From NCBI RefSeq assembly GCF_017315725.1, contig NZ_JAFLRG010000001.1, positions 3,844,001-3,908,000 on the forward strand: DNA of 64,000 bases, given 5' to 3'. The notes beneath the pieces were generated by a model. That model was not told the DNA's origin and made no database searches. It saw nothing but the letters and a program-made list of their open reading frames with translations. The first letter of the stretch is position 1; every line of letters starts with the position of its first letter. The DNA comes from Trinickia acidisoli (lineage in GTDB: Bacteria; Pseudomonadota; Gammaproteobacteria; Burkholderiales; Burkholderiaceae). Position numbers and translations under genes: made by a program. Positions 8,960-18,339 of the stretch are shown piece after piece.

Positions 8960-11614
8960 ATGTCCAAAGCACTGATCATTGCGGAGAAGCCCTCGGTCGC
9001 GAACGACATCGCGCGCGCCCTCGGCGGCTTCGCCAAACATGACGAGTACTACGAGAGCGACGAATACGTGCTCTCCTCCGCGGTCGGCCATCTGCTCGAG
9101 ATCGCCGCGCCCGAAGAATACGACGTCAAGCGCGGCAAATGGAGCTTCGCGCATCTGCCCGTCATTCCGCCGCATTTCGACCTCAACCCGATCGCCAAGA
9201 GCGAATCTCGGCTGAAGGTGCTGACGAAGCTGATCAAGCGCAAGGACGTCGAGCAACTCATCAACGCCTGCGACGCGGGGCGGGAAGGCGAGTTGATCTT
9301 CCGCCTCATCGCGCAACATGCGAACGTCAAGAAGCCGGTCCAACGGCTTTGGCTGCAATCGATGACGCCGGCGGCGATCCGCGACGGTTTCGCCCATCTG
9401 CGCAGCGACGCCGATATGCAACCGCTCGCCGATGCCGCGCGCTGCCGATCGGAGGCCGACTGGCTCGTCGGCATCAACGGCACGCGGGCGATGACCGCGT
9501 TCAACAGCAAGGGCGGCGGATTTTTCCTGACGACGGTCGGACGCGTCCAGACGCCGACGCTGTCGATCGTCGTCGAGCGTGAAGAAAAAATTCGTCACTT
9601 CGTGCCGCGCGACTACTGGGAAGTGCGTGCCGAATTCGTCTGCGCGGGCGGGTTCTACGAAGGCCGCTGGTTCGACCCGAAATTCAAGCGCGACGAACTC
9701 GACCCGGAAAAACGCGACTCGCGGCTTTGGAGCCTCGCCGCGGCCGAAACGGTCGTGGCCGCGTGCCGCGACCATATCGGCACGGTGACCGAGGAATCGA
9801 AACCCTCGACCCAACTCTCACCGCAGCTCTTCGATTTGACGAGCTTGCAGCGCGAGGCGAACGGCCGCTTCGGCTTCTCGGCGAAGAACACGCTCGGGCT
9901 CGCACAAGCGCTGTACGAAAAGCACAAGGTCTTGACCTACCCGCGTACCGACGCGCGCGCGCTGCCCGAGGACTATCTCGAGACAGTCAAGAGCACGCTC
10001 GAAATGCTCAAGGAGAGCAACAACTACCTGCCGTTCGCGAAGCAGGCGCTCGACAAGGGATGGGTCAAGCCGAACAAGCGCATCTTCGACAACTCGAAGA
10101 TCAGCGATCACTTCGCCATCATCCCGACGCTGCAGGCGCCCAAATCGCTGTCGGAGCCCGAGCAAAAGCTGTACGACCTCGTCGTCAAGCGTTTCCTCGC
10201 CGTGTTCTTCCCCGCGGCCGAATATCGCGTCACGACACGCATCACGGAAGTAACGGGGCACCACTTCAAGACCGAAGGCAAGGTGCTCGTCGAGCCGGGC
10301 TGGCTGCAGATCTACGGCCGCGAGACGAGCGGCGAAGACGCCAATCTCGTGCCCGTGCAAAAGGACGAGAAGGTCAAGACGGACAAAATCGCGGCGCATG
10401 GCCTGACCACGAAGCCGCCCGCGCGTTACAACGAAGCGACGCTGCTCTCGGCGATGGAAGGCGCGGGCAAGCTCGTCGAGGACGACGAACTGCGCGAAGC
10501 CATGGCGGCCAAAGGCCTCGGCACGCCGGCTACGCGCGCGGCCATCATCGAAGGCCTACTCGGCGAGAAATACCTCGTGCGCGAAGGCCGCGACTTGATT
10601 CCGACGGCAAAAGCGTTTCAGTTGACCACGCTGCTGCGCGGGCTCGGCGTGAAGGAACTGACGGCGCCCGAGCTGACCGGCGAATGGGAATACAAGCTTG
10701 CGCAGATGGAGCGCGGCAAGCTCGCGCGCGACGCGTTCATGCAGGAAATCGCCCGCATGACGCAGACCATCGTCAAGCGCGCGAAGGAGTACGACTCCGA
10801 TACGATTCCCGGCGACTATGCGACGCTCGCAACGCCCTGCCCGAACTGCGGAGGCCAGGTCAAGGAGAACTACCGGCGCTTTGCTTGCACGCAATGCGAC
10901 TTCTCGATTTCGAAGATTCCCGGCAGCCGCCAGTTCGAAACCGAGGAAGTCGAAACGCTGCTCGCGCAGAAGACAATCGGGCCGCTGTCGGGCTTTCGCA
11001 GCAAGATGGGGCGCCCCTTTTCGGCCATCCTCAAGCTCTCGTTCGACGACGAGACGAAGAACTACAAGCTCGAGTTCGATTTCGGCCAGGACGCCGGTGG
11101 CGAGGACGGCGAAGCGCCTGATTTCTCCGCGCAGGAAAGCGTCGGCGCTTGCCCGAAGTGCCATGCGCGCGTATTCGAGCACGGCATGAGCTACGTATGC
11201 GAGAACTCCGTGGCGAATCCGAAGACGTGCGACTTCCGCTCGGGCAAGGTGATCCTGCAGCAGGAGATCGCGCGCGAGCAGATGGCGAAGCTGCTCGGCG
11301 AAGGCCGCACCGATTTGCTGACGAGTTTCAAGTCATCACGGACGGGCCGCAATTTCAAGGCCTATCTCGTCAAGCAAAGCGACGGCAAGATCGGCTTCGA
11401 GTTCGAAAAGAAAGAGCCTTCGGCCAAGACGGCGGCCAAGAGCGCGTCCCGCACGGCAGCCAAGTCGAACGCGGAGGTCGACGGCGCCGAAGAAGCCGCC
11501 GCGGCCACGCCGCCGGCCAAGAAAGCCGCCCCCAAAACCGCGACGAAAACAACCGCCAAGGCCGCGGCTAAAACGCCGGCCAAGCGGGCGACGGCGAGAA
11601 AAATCAACGCCTAA
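8960..11614 (+). CDS. topB: DNA topoisomerase III
   Basis: Type IA topoisomerase that decatenates replication intermediates. The 884-residue protein starts with the Toprim domain (MSKALIIAEKPSVA; DAGREGE metal site near residues 109-115), followed by the gate domains with catalytic Tyr327 in LTYPRTDAR (E. coli TopB Y328). The C-terminal part has two zinc-ribbon-like segments (CPNCGG...CTQC and CPKCHA...C) and a Lys/Ala-rich basic tail of about 50 residues that probably binds DNA. The length exceeds E. coli TopB because of this tail, as is usual in Burkholderia. A strong hairpin terminator follows 30 bases after the stop. The ATG at 8960 fits the family start. Confidence 0.96.
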   Translation: MSKALIIAEKPSVANDIARALGGFAKHDEYYESDEYVLSSAVGHLLEIAAPEEYDVKRGKWSFAHLPVIPPHFDLNPIAKSESRLKVLTKLIKRKDVEQLINACDAGREGELIFRLIAQHANVKKPVQRLWLQSMTPAAIRDGFAHLRSDADMQPLADAARCRSEADWLVGINGTRAMTAFNSKGGGFFLTTVGRVQTPTLSIVVEREEKIRHFVPRDYWEVRAEFVCAGGFYEGRWFDPKFKRDELDPEKRDSRLWSLAAAETVVAACRDHIGTVTEESKPSTQLSPQLFDLTSLQREANGRFGFSAKNTLGLAQALYEKHKVLTYPRTDARALPEDYLETVKSTLEMLKESNNYLPFAKQALDKGWVKPNKRIFDNSKISDHFAIIPTLQAPKSLSEPEQKLYDLVVKRFLAVFFPAAEYRVTTRITEVTGHHFKTEGKVLVEPGWLQIYGRETSGEDANLVPVQKDEKVKTDKIAAHGLTTKPPARYNEATLLSAMEGAGKLVEDDELREAMAAKGLGTPATRAAIIEGLLGEKYLVREGRDLIPTAKAFQLTTLLRGLGVKELTAPELTGEWEYKLAQMERGKLARDAFMQEIARMTQTIVKRAKEYDSDTIPGDYATLATPCPNCGGQVKENYRRFACTQCDFSISKIPGSRQFETEEVETLLAQKTIGPLSGFRSKMGRPFSAILKLSFDDETKNYKLEFDFGQDAGGEDGEAPDFSAQESVGACPKCHARVFEHGMSYVCENSVANPKTCDFRSGKVILQQEIAREQMAKLLGEGRTDLLTSFKSSRTGRNFKAYLVKQSDGKIGFEFEKKEPSAKTAAKSASRTAAKSNAEVDGAEEAAAATPPAKKAAPKTATKTTAKAAAKTPAKRATARKINA

Positions 11615-11644
11615 ACGCGTCGAGGCTGCACGGTAGAAGAAACG

Positions 11645-11670
11645 AAGCGAGCGCACAGGTGCGCTCGCTT
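11645..11670. terminator. Intergenic hairpin terminator between topB and LysR gene
   Basis: A perfect 12-bp inverted repeat AAGCGAGCGCAC / GTGCGCTCGCTT with a two-base centre, followed by a short T-rich stretch on the plus strand. It sits between the convergent ends of topB (stop 11614) and the LysR gene (stop 11753) and could serve both directions. Confidence 0.75.
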
Positions 11671-11752
11671 TGCTTTCGTCATGTCAAACGTCGCACATCA
11701 CGCCACGCCTTGGCCGCAATCGGACCGAATCGACGTGCATACCGCCCTATCG

Positions 11753-12847
11753 CTATAGCGGCGAGGATGTGCTCACGCGCGCGCGTGTCGGCCGCGCCAT
11801 CTTGCGCATAGCGCTATCGCGCCGGCCGCCGAACGCCTCGCTTTCGATTTCGTAGGCCTCTTCGTCCGCGTCGATGGATTCGTCGATCTGCGGCGACACC
11901 GGCATGGCCGACGGCTCCGGCGCATCCTTGAGCCAGAGTTCGCCGAGCGTGCTGTTCGGCGTTTGGCTGAAGTGCTCGACGAGATGGTCGATGAACGTCC
12001 GCACCTTGGCCGGCAAGTGGCGGCGGCTCGGGTAACCGATGTTGATCTCGACTTGCGGCAGCCGGTAATCGGACAGCACGCGCACGAGATTGCCGCGCGT
12101 CGCATCGCTGCCGATCAAATAGCTCGGCAGGATCGCAATGCCCATGTCGAGCAGCGCGAACTGACGCAGCATCTCCGTGTTGTTCGCGATGATGACGTTC
12201 GACGGCCGCACGCGCACTTCGCCTTCCGGCCCCGTAAAAATGCGCTCGTCGCCCCAATATTCAGTCGGCAAGCTCAGGCAGGCGTGCTCGAGCAGTTCCT
12301 CGGGCCGCGTCGGCGTGCCGTGCGTTTCCAGATACGCGGGCGTCGCGCAGACGATCATGCAGCCCGTCGTCAGGCGGCGCGTAACGATGCTCGCACTGCG
12401 CACTCTCTGCGCAATGACGATACCGACGTCGAAGCCTTCCTCGACGAGATCGACGCTGCGATCGACGAGCGTCAGGTCGGGAATGACTTTCGGATAACGT
12501 TGCGTGTACGTTTGCAGCAAGGGGGCAAGATTGTGCAAACCGAACACGACCGGGGCTACGATCCGCAGCGTGCCGACGGGCTCGTGATTGCGCGCGACAA
12601 CCATTTGCTCGACGTCTTCGAGCTCATCGAGAATTTGGCGGGCGCGCTCGAGATAGACCTGGCCCGATTCGGTCAGCGAGAGACTACGCGTGGTGCGGTT
12701 GAGCAGGCGCGTGCCGAGGCGGCCTTCGAGATCGGCCACGTGACGCGTGGCCACGGCGTTGGAGATATCCATCGCGCCGGCTGCACGAGCGAAACTACCG
12801 AGATCCGCCACCTTCACGAACACACGCATTGACTGCAAATGATCCAT
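11753..12847 (-). CDS. LysR-family transcriptional regulator
   Basis: DNA-binding regulator of 364 residues. The N-terminal winged helix-turn-helix spans about residues 1-60 (MDHLQSMRVFVKVADLGSFA is the family signature start), followed by a periplasmic-binding-type effector domain to about residue 300. The last 60 residues are an acidic, low-complexity extension not needed for the LysR fold (typical length about 300). The start ATG at 12847 has an AGGAG site. Its target is not evident: the neighbour pckG is in the same direction 266 bases upstream, with its own terminator between, and topB is convergent. The overall sequence resembles the AaeR/DmlR-like group, but I would not name a target. 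Confidence 0.9.
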   Translation of the reverse strand: MDHLQSMRVFVKVADLGSFARAAGAMDISNAVATRHVADLEGRLGTRLLNRTTRSLSLTESGQVYLERARQILDELEDVEQMVVARNHEPVGTLRIVAPVVFGLHNLAPLLQTYTQRYPKVIPDLTLVDRSVDLVEEGFDVGIVIAQRVRSASIVTRRLTTGCMIVCATPAYLETHGTPTRPEELLEHACLSLPTEYWGDERIFTGPEGEVRVRPSNVIIANNTEMLRQFALLDMGIAILPSYLIGSDATRGNLVRVLSDYRLPQVEINIGYPSRRHLPAKVRTFIDHLVEHFSQTPNSTLGELWLKDAPEPSAMPVSPQIDESIDADEEAYEIESEAFGGRRDSAMRKMARPTRARVSTSSPL

Positions 12848-13041
12848 TGACGACTCCTGCCGCTTGTTGTTGGCCAGAAAAAAATTCCCGCGCCAATCCG
12901 TAATTGTCCTACGACTTTGAAACGCGTGCAGAGTTGCGAGCGCGGCGACTTTTTATTTCGCAGCAAGAAATAAGCAGCAACAAATCTCGCCATGAAAATT
13001 CATATGGTGAAAATTCGCGCCAGATTATTGTGCATATAGAG

Positions 13042-13063
13042 AAAAAAACCGCCCGAAGGCGGT
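13042..13063 (-). terminator. Rho-independent terminator of pckG
   Basis: On the minus strand a 6-bp stem ACCGCC with the tetraloop TTCG and GGCGGT is followed by a run of seven T residues. It lies about 50 bases beyond the pckG stop and separates pckG from the downstream LysR gene. Confidence 0.9.
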
Positions 13064-13113
13064 CTTTAGTCTCATTCTCGGCGCCCATCGCGCCGAGCGA
13101 GTGCGCGAGAACG

Positions 13114-14973
13114 TCAAGCTGGGGTCAGACGGTTTTCAATTTCAGCTTTAGTCTGAGCCAGCGCCGTCGGCAGCCGATGCCGCAACGAATCGAAGAATTC
13201 GGCATGCAACGAGAGTTCGCGCCGCCAATCGGCATCGTCGACGGAAATGACCTGCTCGAATTGCTCACGCGTAAATTCGAGCCCGTTCCAATCGATATCC
13301 TCATAGCGAGGCGACACGCCGAACGCATGATCGGAGCCGGCCGCGCGCCCCTCGATACGCCCGATCATCCAGCGCAAGACGCGCATGTTCTCGCCGAAAC
13401 CCGGCCAGACGAATTTGCCGTCCGGCCCCTTGCGGAACCAGTTGACGCAAAAGATCTTCGGCAGCTTCGCTCCGAGCGTGTCGAGCCGCGCGCCGACCTT
13501 GAGCCAATGGTCGAAATAATCGCCCATGTGATAGCCGCAGAACGGCAGCATCGCGAACGGATCGCGCCGCACGACGCCTTGTTTGCCGGCCGCGGCGGCG
13601 GTTGTCTCCGAGCCCATCGTCGCGGCCATGTAGACGCCCTCGCCCCAATTGCGCGCCTCGGTCACGAGCGGCACGGTGCCCGAACGCCGACCACCGAAGA
13701 TGAACGCATCGATCGGTACCCCTGCCGGATTTTCCCAATCGGGATCGACCGACGGGCATTGCGAGGCGGGCGCCGTGAAGCGTGCATTCGGATGGGCAGC
13801 CTTGCGCCCCGTTTCCTTCGCAATCTCGGGCGTCCAATCGTTGCCCTGCCAATCGACGACGTGCGCGGGCGGCGTATCGGTCATGCCTTCCCACCAAACG
13901 TCGCCGTCGTCGGTCAAGGCCACGTTCGTGAAAATCACGTTGGCCTTCAGCGTCGCCATGGCGTTGAAGTTCGTCTTCTCGCTCGTGCCGGGCGCAACGC
14001 CGAAATAACCGGCCTCGGGATTGATCGCGTAGAGCCGCCCGTCCTTGGCGGGCTTGATCCAGGCGATGTCGTCGCCGATCGTCGAGATCGACCAGCCGTC
14101 CATCGTCCGCGGCGGAATCAGCATCGCGAAGTTGGTCTTCCCGCAGGCCGAGGGGAACGCCGCCGCCACGCGATATTGGCGGCCTTCATGAGACGTGACG
14201 GTCAGAATCAGCATGTGCTCGGCGAGCCAGCCTTCCTTGCGTCCCATCGTCGACGCGATCCGCAACGCGAAACATTTCTTGCCGAGCAGCGCATTGCCGC
14301 CGTAGCCCGAGCCAAAGCTCCAGATCTCGCGCGCCTCGGGGAAATGGACGATGTACTTGGTCGGATTACAAGGCCAGGAGACGTCGGCTTGGCCCGCGGC
14401 GAGCGGTGCGCCGACCGAATGGACACAGGGAACGAAGTCGCCGTCGGTGCCGAGCACTTCGTACACCGCGCGACCCATGCGCGTCATGATCCGCATGTTG
14501 ACGACCACGTAGGGGCTATCGGTCAACTCGATGCCGATATGCGCGATCGGCGAACCGATCGGCCCCATCGAAAACGGCACGACATACAGCGTACGGCCGC
14601 GCATGGCGCCGTCGAAGAGCCCCTCGAGCGTGGCGCGCATCTCGGCGGGCTCGGTCCAGTTGTTGGTCGGACCCGCGTCGTCGCGGTGCTCAGAGCAAAT
14701 GAACGTGCGGTCCTCGACACGCGCGACGTCGGACGGATCCGAACAAGCGAGATACGAGTTCGGACGCTTTTCGGGATTCAAACGCGTGAGCGTACCGGCC
14801 TGGACCATCAGTTCGCACAGGCGATCGTTTTCCTCCTGCGAACCGTCGCACCAAACGACGCGCTCGGGCTTCGTCAGGGCGGCGATGCGTTGGACCCAGT
14901 CAATCAGCTTGCGATGTTTGACGTAAGCAGGCGCTTCAAATGTGGTGAAGCCTCCAAAGGCGGAATGATTCAT
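13114..14973 (-). CDS. pckG: Phosphoenolpyruvate carboxykinase (GTP)
   Basis: Converts oxaloacetate and GTP to PEP, GDP and CO2 in gluconeogenesis. Length of 619 residues is typical for the GTP-dependent class. The kinase-1a P-loop FPSACGKTN lies near residue 280 with the reactive Cys, followed by DGWSISTIGDDIAWI (kinase-2 region), and the guanine-binding FIFGGRRSGTVPL segment is present. ATG at 14973 gives the usual MNHSAFGG start. A clean terminator follows the gene. The 384-base upstream region carries a strong palindrome (15046-15076), which could affect transcription or leader RNA structure. Confidence 0.97.
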   Translation of the reverse strand: MNHSAFGGFTTFEAPAYVKHRKLIDWVQRIAALTKPERVVWCDGSQEENDRLCELMVQAGTLTRLNPEKRPNSYLACSDPSDVARVEDRTFICSEHRDDAGPTNNWTEPAEMRATLEGLFDGAMRGRTLYVVPFSMGPIGSPIAHIGIELTDSPYVVVNMRIMTRMGRAVYEVLGTDGDFVPCVHSVGAPLAAGQADVSWPCNPTKYIVHFPEAREIWSFGSGYGGNALLGKKCFALRIASTMGRKEGWLAEHMLILTVTSHEGRQYRVAAAFPSACGKTNFAMLIPPRTMDGWSISTIGDDIAWIKPAKDGRLYAINPEAGYFGVAPGTSEKTNFNAMATLKANVIFTNVALTDDGDVWWEGMTDTPPAHVVDWQGNDWTPEIAKETGRKAAHPNARFTAPASQCPSVDPDWENPAGVPIDAFIFGGRRSGTVPLVTEARNWGEGVYMAATMGSETTAAAAGKQGVVRRDPFAMLPFCGYHMGDYFDHWLKVGARLDTLGAKLPKIFCVNWFRKGPDGKFVWPGFGENMRVLRWMIGRIEGRAAGSDHAFGVSPRYEDIDWNGLEFTREQFEQVISVDDADWRRELSLHAEFFDSLRHRLPTALAQTKAEIENRLTPA

Positions 14974-15045
14974 CGAGCAGTCTCCGTTTTGTGATCGTTA
15001 AGAAGGAAACGGGCTTGGCTCGCTGACGCTGCATGCGAGAGACGC

Positions 15046-15076
15046 GTTCGTACGCGTACGCTGCGCGTACGAACGG
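15046..15076. repeat. Perfect 12-bp inverted repeat in pckG upstream region
   Basis: CGTTCGTACGCG and CGCGTACGAACG are separated by seven bases (TACGCTG). The hairpin lies 73-103 bases upstream of the pckG ATG within the 384-base divergent gap 14974-15357. No T-run follows, so a terminator is unlikely. The remainder of the gap shows no gene; it must contain the promoters for pckG (leftwards) and for the dehydrogenase gene (rightwards), but I could not assign a clear promoter. Confidence 0.7.
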
Positions 15077-15357
15077 GTGCGTCAGGAGCGGGAAAGCTTG
15101 CCGCCGAGCGTGCACGATTCGTGCGCCGCGCGGGCCGTGCGAGCCGATTGGCGCGCGCACGTCATCTGCGGCTTGCGCGCCGGCGCGACAAGCTGTTAAA
15201 AAGAAACGGTCCTGCCTAGTGAAAGCCGTGAGCATCGTAACGAAGCGTGTTGCATCGCTCATGCCAGCTTGTACTCCAGTCAACCGGTTGGAACTGACAA
15301 GCATATCACTGCGTCTATTGCGTACATCTTGCGCTGCAACACTCATCTCCCAACCCT

Positions 15358-16371
15358 ATGAAGATTGCCATCCTCGACGACTACCAGGACGCCGTCCGCA
15401 AACTCGATTGCTTCCAGCTACTGACCGGTCATGACGTCAAAGTGTTCAATAACACGGTGCGCGGCCTTGGACAGTTGGCCAGCCGGCTCGCGGAGGTCGA
15501 AGCTTTGGTGCTGATCCGGGAACGTACGCGCGTCACATCGCAACTGCTCGACAAGCTCCCGCATCTACGCATGATCAGCCAGACGGGCAAAGTGTCGAAT
15601 CACATCGACCTGCCCGCTTGTACCGAGCGCGGCATCGCCGTCCTCGAAGGCGTCGGCTCGCCCATTGCGCCGGCCGAACTCACGTGGGCGCTCATCATGG
15701 CGGCACAGCGCCGCATTCCGCAGTACGTCGCGAACCTGAAACAAGGCGCCTGGCAGCAATCGGGGCTGAAGACCTCGGCGCTGCCGCCGAACTTCGGGCT
15801 CGGCACCGTGCTGCGCGGCCATACGCTCGGCATCTGGGGCTACGGCAAGATCGGCCGACTCGTGGCCGGCTACGGGAAAGCGTTCGGCATGCGCGTGCTG
15901 ATCTGGGGCCGCGAGCATTCGCTCGAAGCCGCGAAGGCCGACGGCTACGAGGCCGCGGCGAGCCGCGAGGCGCTGTTCGAAGAGAGCGACGTACTGACAC
16001 TGCACCTACGCATGCACGACGAGACGCGCGGCATCGTCAAGCAAGCCGATTTGCTGCGGATGAAGCCGACGGCGCTGTTCGTCAACACGAGCCGCGCCGA
16101 ACTGCTCGAAGACAACGCGCTCGTGAACGCCCTGTCGCACAATCGGCCAGGCATGGTCGCCATCGACGTCTATGAAAGCGAACCGATCCTGCAGGGCTAC
16201 GGGCTCTTACGTATGGAGAATGTGATCTGCACGCCGCACATCGGCTATGTCGAGCGCGAAAGCTACGAGCTGTATTTCAGCGCGGCGTTCAAGAACATCC
16301 TTGCCTTCGATGAAGGGGATACATCGAGCGTCGCCAATGCCGAGGCATTGAACGTCGCGCGACGGCGCTGA
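15358..16371 (+). CDS. D-isomer-specific 2-hydroxyacid dehydrogenase family protein
   Basis: NAD(P)-dependent oxidoreductase of 337 residues acting on a D-2-hydroxyacid or 2-ketoacid. The split catalytic domain flanks a Rossmann domain with GYGKIG at about residues 161-166. The catalytic triad residues can be recognised in NTSRAELLEDNAL (Arg), YESEPI (Glu) and TPHIGYVERES (His). The group resembles phosphoglycerate-dehydrogenase-like proteins, but it lacks the serine-binding ACT domain, so it is probably not SerA. The ATG at 15358 fits the family start MKIAILDDYQD. It is monocistronic, converging on the patatin gene. Confidence 0.88.
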   Translation: MKIAILDDYQDAVRKLDCFQLLTGHDVKVFNNTVRGLGQLASRLAEVEALVLIRERTRVTSQLLDKLPHLRMISQTGKVSNHIDLPACTERGIAVLEGVGSPIAPAELTWALIMAAQRRIPQYVANLKQGAWQQSGLKTSALPPNFGLGTVLRGHTLGIWGYGKIGRLVAGYGKAFGMRVLIWGREHSLEAAKADGYEAAASREALFEESDVLTLHLRMHDETRGIVKQADLLRMKPTALFVNTSRAELLEDNALVNALSHNRPGMVAIDVYESEPILQGYGLLRMENVICTPHIGYVERESYELYFSAAFKNILAFDEGDTSSVANAEALNVARRR

Positions 16372-16460
16372 TCCGACGAGCGTCTCGCTTGCGAGGGCTG
16401 TGCGCGTCTTGGTTCACGCGTCCGGCCTTCGCTCGCAGTCGTTCGTCGTTCAGATTTCGT

Positions 16461-17333
16461 CTATGTGGATTCGGCGGTCAATTCCGAAAGCTGCGGCAAA
16501 CGGGTGAGGAATGCTTCGCCGTCGGCGCGGCCGAGATCATATGCGGGCTGCATCAGCGCCGGCTGCGTGTAGTCCCAGCTCGAGATCGGCACCTTACGCG
16601 AGGGCTGAACGTAGAGACGCTGCTGTGCGCCGTGCGAAACCACGAACGTTTGCGGATGCGGATAGCGACGCGTGACCAAGACCAGCACGCGGCCGGGCAT
16701 CTCGTCGAGCGCGCCGACGGGCACGTTGTCGACCATGCCGCCGTCGAGCACGGGGCGCCCGTCGCGCCGCAAGACCGGCGTGAACGGTGGCGTGCACGAC
16801 GATTGCAAGATCAGATCCGCGAGTTCGTCGACCACCGCGCAATCTTGAACACGCACGAACTCGGGCCGAAAGCCGAGCGCGTGGCCAAGGGTGGGGTGTA
16901 GCACTTTGCGCACGTGCTTGTCGATGTTGTAGGCGATGAGGCCAGCCGCGACCGACGTGCGAGCGCCGAGCCACCGCGGCACGCGCGAGACGCCGACCCG
17001 GATCTCGGGCGCGCCGGCGAGCTTGACGAAGGGCTCGCCGTAGATGTCGAGCAACGCTTGGCGATAGATCGCGTAGTGCGGGAACACGGCGGCCCCGCGC
17101 CGCCACAGATTGCCCCAATAGACGTTCTTTTTATTGTGGCGAAGCACGTCTTCGTAATAGCGCATGACCCATTGCGAATCGCGCGTGTAGAGCATGCACG
17201 CCGTCGCCGCGCCGGCCGAAACGGCTGTGATGACGCGCGGCGCGAGCCCGAGTTCGGGTTGAACGACGTCCCAGAAGCCGGCCTGCCACCAGCAGCGATT
17301 GCCGCCGCCTGCGAACACGACCTGGTCGAACAT
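16461..17333 (-). CDS. Patatin-like phospholipase
   Basis: Predicted lipid acyl hydrolase of 290 residues. The N-terminal oxyanion motif GGGNR (residues 9-13), the nucleophile region AVSAGA with Ser39 and the DGG motif near residue 198 with the catalytic Asp make up the patatin Ser-Asp dyad. The first Gly of the GxSxG motif is replaced by Ala. No signal peptide is present, suggesting cytoplasmic action or export by another route. The ATG at 17333 has AAAGGA upstream and gives the expected MFDQVVFAGGG start. It lies 47 bases after the thioesterase gene in the same direction and is probably cotranscribed, consistent with a lipid or acyl-CoA role. Confidence 0.88.
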   Translation of the reverse strand: MFDQVVFAGGGNRCWWQAGFWDVVQPELGLAPRVITAVSAGAATACMLYTRDSQWVMRYYEDVLRHNKKNVYWGNLWRRGAAVFPHYAIYRQALLDIYGEPFVKLAGAPEIRVGVSRVPRWLGARTSVAAGLIAYNIDKHVRKVLHPTLGHALGFRPEFVRVQDCAVVDELADLILQSSCTPPFTPVLRRDGRPVLDGGMVDNVPVGALDEMPGRVLVLVTRRYPHPQTFVVSHGAQQRLYVQPSRKVPISSWDYTQPALMQPAYDLGRADGEAFLTRLPQLSELTAEST

Positions 17334-17380
17334 AAACGATTCCTTTGTCAGGGGACGCCGCGCGACGAACGAGCGGGCGC

Positions 17381-17785
17381 TCAGTTGACGAGCGAGTAGG
17401 TGGTCGTTGCGTGAACGGCCATCTTGCCGTCTTGATCGACGAGTTCGATTTCGCCGAAGACGAGATTGCGGCCCATGCGCAGCACGCGCGCGGTCACGAG
17501 CACGTCGCCTGCGCGCACGGCGCGCATGAAGTGGATGTTGAGCGAGACCGTCGTCATCGGACGAAACTCGCCGAGCGCCGACGAGATGGCGACGATCATG
17601 GCCGTATCGGCTGCGGCCATGAACACTTGGCCGCAGATCACGCCGCCCGAGTGTCGAAATTCGCCCGAAAACGGCAGCCGCAGCGTGACGCTTTCGTCGG
17701 AGACCGAGACCGGCTTGAGCGCGAGCGAGCGCACCCAGGGAGCGAGGATGCGATCGAGCAAGTCGAGGATGGCGGTTTCTGTCAT
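17381..17785 (-). CDS. PaaI-type hotdog-fold acyl-CoA thioesterase
   Basis: Small hotdog protein of 134 residues with the thioesterase pattern RHSGGVICGQVFMAAADTAM, where the Asp and the GG turn match the PaaI/4HBT active-site helix. It likely hydrolyses short acyl-CoA or aromatic acyl-CoA esters as a tetramer in the cytoplasm. The ATG at 17785 is preceded by AGGAGA. It heads a likely two-gene unit with the patatin gene. The frame is open a further 54 codons upstream but that part is Arg-rich and not family-like. Confidence 0.87.
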   Translation of the reverse strand: MTETAILDLLDRILAPWVRSLALKPVSVSDESVTLRLPFSGEFRHSGGVICGQVFMAAADTAMIVAISSALGEFRPMTTVSLNIHFMRAVRAGDVLVTARVLRMGRNLVFGEIELVDQDGKMAVHATTTYSLVN

Positions 17786-18120
17786 GACGTGTCTCCTGTG
17801 GACCGCGTCGAGGCGGGTCGGCTCTTGGGCTTTCGACCATCGCTTCGGCGCCTGACATTCCATGCGGAGCGTTTGCTCGGATTCCGTGGGCGGTTGGGCG
17901 GGCGCTTGGCGCTCGCGTTGGCCCCATCTCCGGCAGCGGTGTCGCACAGGTGCGGCGTTGCGGTGCCGCCATCATACCGGGACGGAAAAAATCGTATCAA
18001 AGAACAACGCAGGCGCGCCGGCGGGAGTGGGGGTGCGGCGAGCGGACGCGGAATTTTTGAACAAATGACGAAAATGGGCTAGGCAAGCATAAAAAAGTCC
18101 TGCATAATTCGCAGTCTCTT
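17786..18120 (+). promoter_or_regulatory. Gap upstream of tRNA-Lys with probable tRNA promoter
   Basis: No credible gene is present in this 335-base stretch. A -10-like CATAAT at 18103-18108 ends 12 bases before the tRNA 5' end, the right distance for its start site; the -35 partner (around 18080-18085) is poor. The leftward promoter of the thioesterase-patatin unit must also lie here. Confidence 0.4.
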
Positions 18121-18196
18121 GGGGCGTTAGCTCAGTTGGTAGAGCAGCGGACTCTTAATCCGTAGGTCGAGTGTTCGAGCCACTCACGCCCCACCA
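18121..18196 (+). tRNA. tRNA-Lys (anticodon CUU)
   Basis: A 76-base cloverleaf: acceptor GGGGCGT pairs with ACGCCCC, the D arm is GCTC/GAGC, the anticodon stem GCGGA/TCCGT encloses the loop CTCTTAA with anticodon CTT, the T arm carries GTTCGAG, and the CCA end is encoded. It reads AAG codons. Its 3' 45 bases plus one more are duplicated at 26433-26478, marking it as the integration target of the adjacent element, which restores an intact tRNA. Confidence 0.97.
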
Positions 18197-18197
18197 A
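18152..18197 (+). repeat. attL: left 46-bp direct repeat in tRNA-Lys 3' end
   Basis: From the anticodon loop through the encoded CCA plus one A, identical over 46 bases to 26433-26478. After one mismatch the next six bases (GAATTC) also match. This is the classical product of tyrosine-integrase insertion into a tRNA 3' half. Confidence 0.95.
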
Positions 18198-18204
18198 GGA
18201 ATTC

Positions 18205-18232
18205 AAGGGCTTAGCGTTCGCTAAGCCCTTTT
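18205..18232 (+). terminator. Terminator downstream of tRNA-Lys at element left end
   Basis: AAGGGCTTAGC and GCTAAGCCCTT form an 11-bp stem with loop GTTC, followed by TT and a weak T stretch. It is carried by the element just inside attL and can end tRNA transcription and insulate the element. Confidence 0.85.
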
Positions 18233-18339
18233 CGCTTCTACAATCCCGCCGCGCGATCTACAAAAATCTAAGCGCTAGTGCATGTCGTGGAAGCCGCAAT
18301 ATGGCTGTCATCGCAGGAGTAGCCGGAGGACAAGCGCAC

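Noticed and set aside
12904..14994. Plus-strand open frame (696 codons) opposite pckG
   Set aside because: Antisense to a clear PEP carboxykinase; composition is that of a codon shadow and it runs through the pckG terminator.
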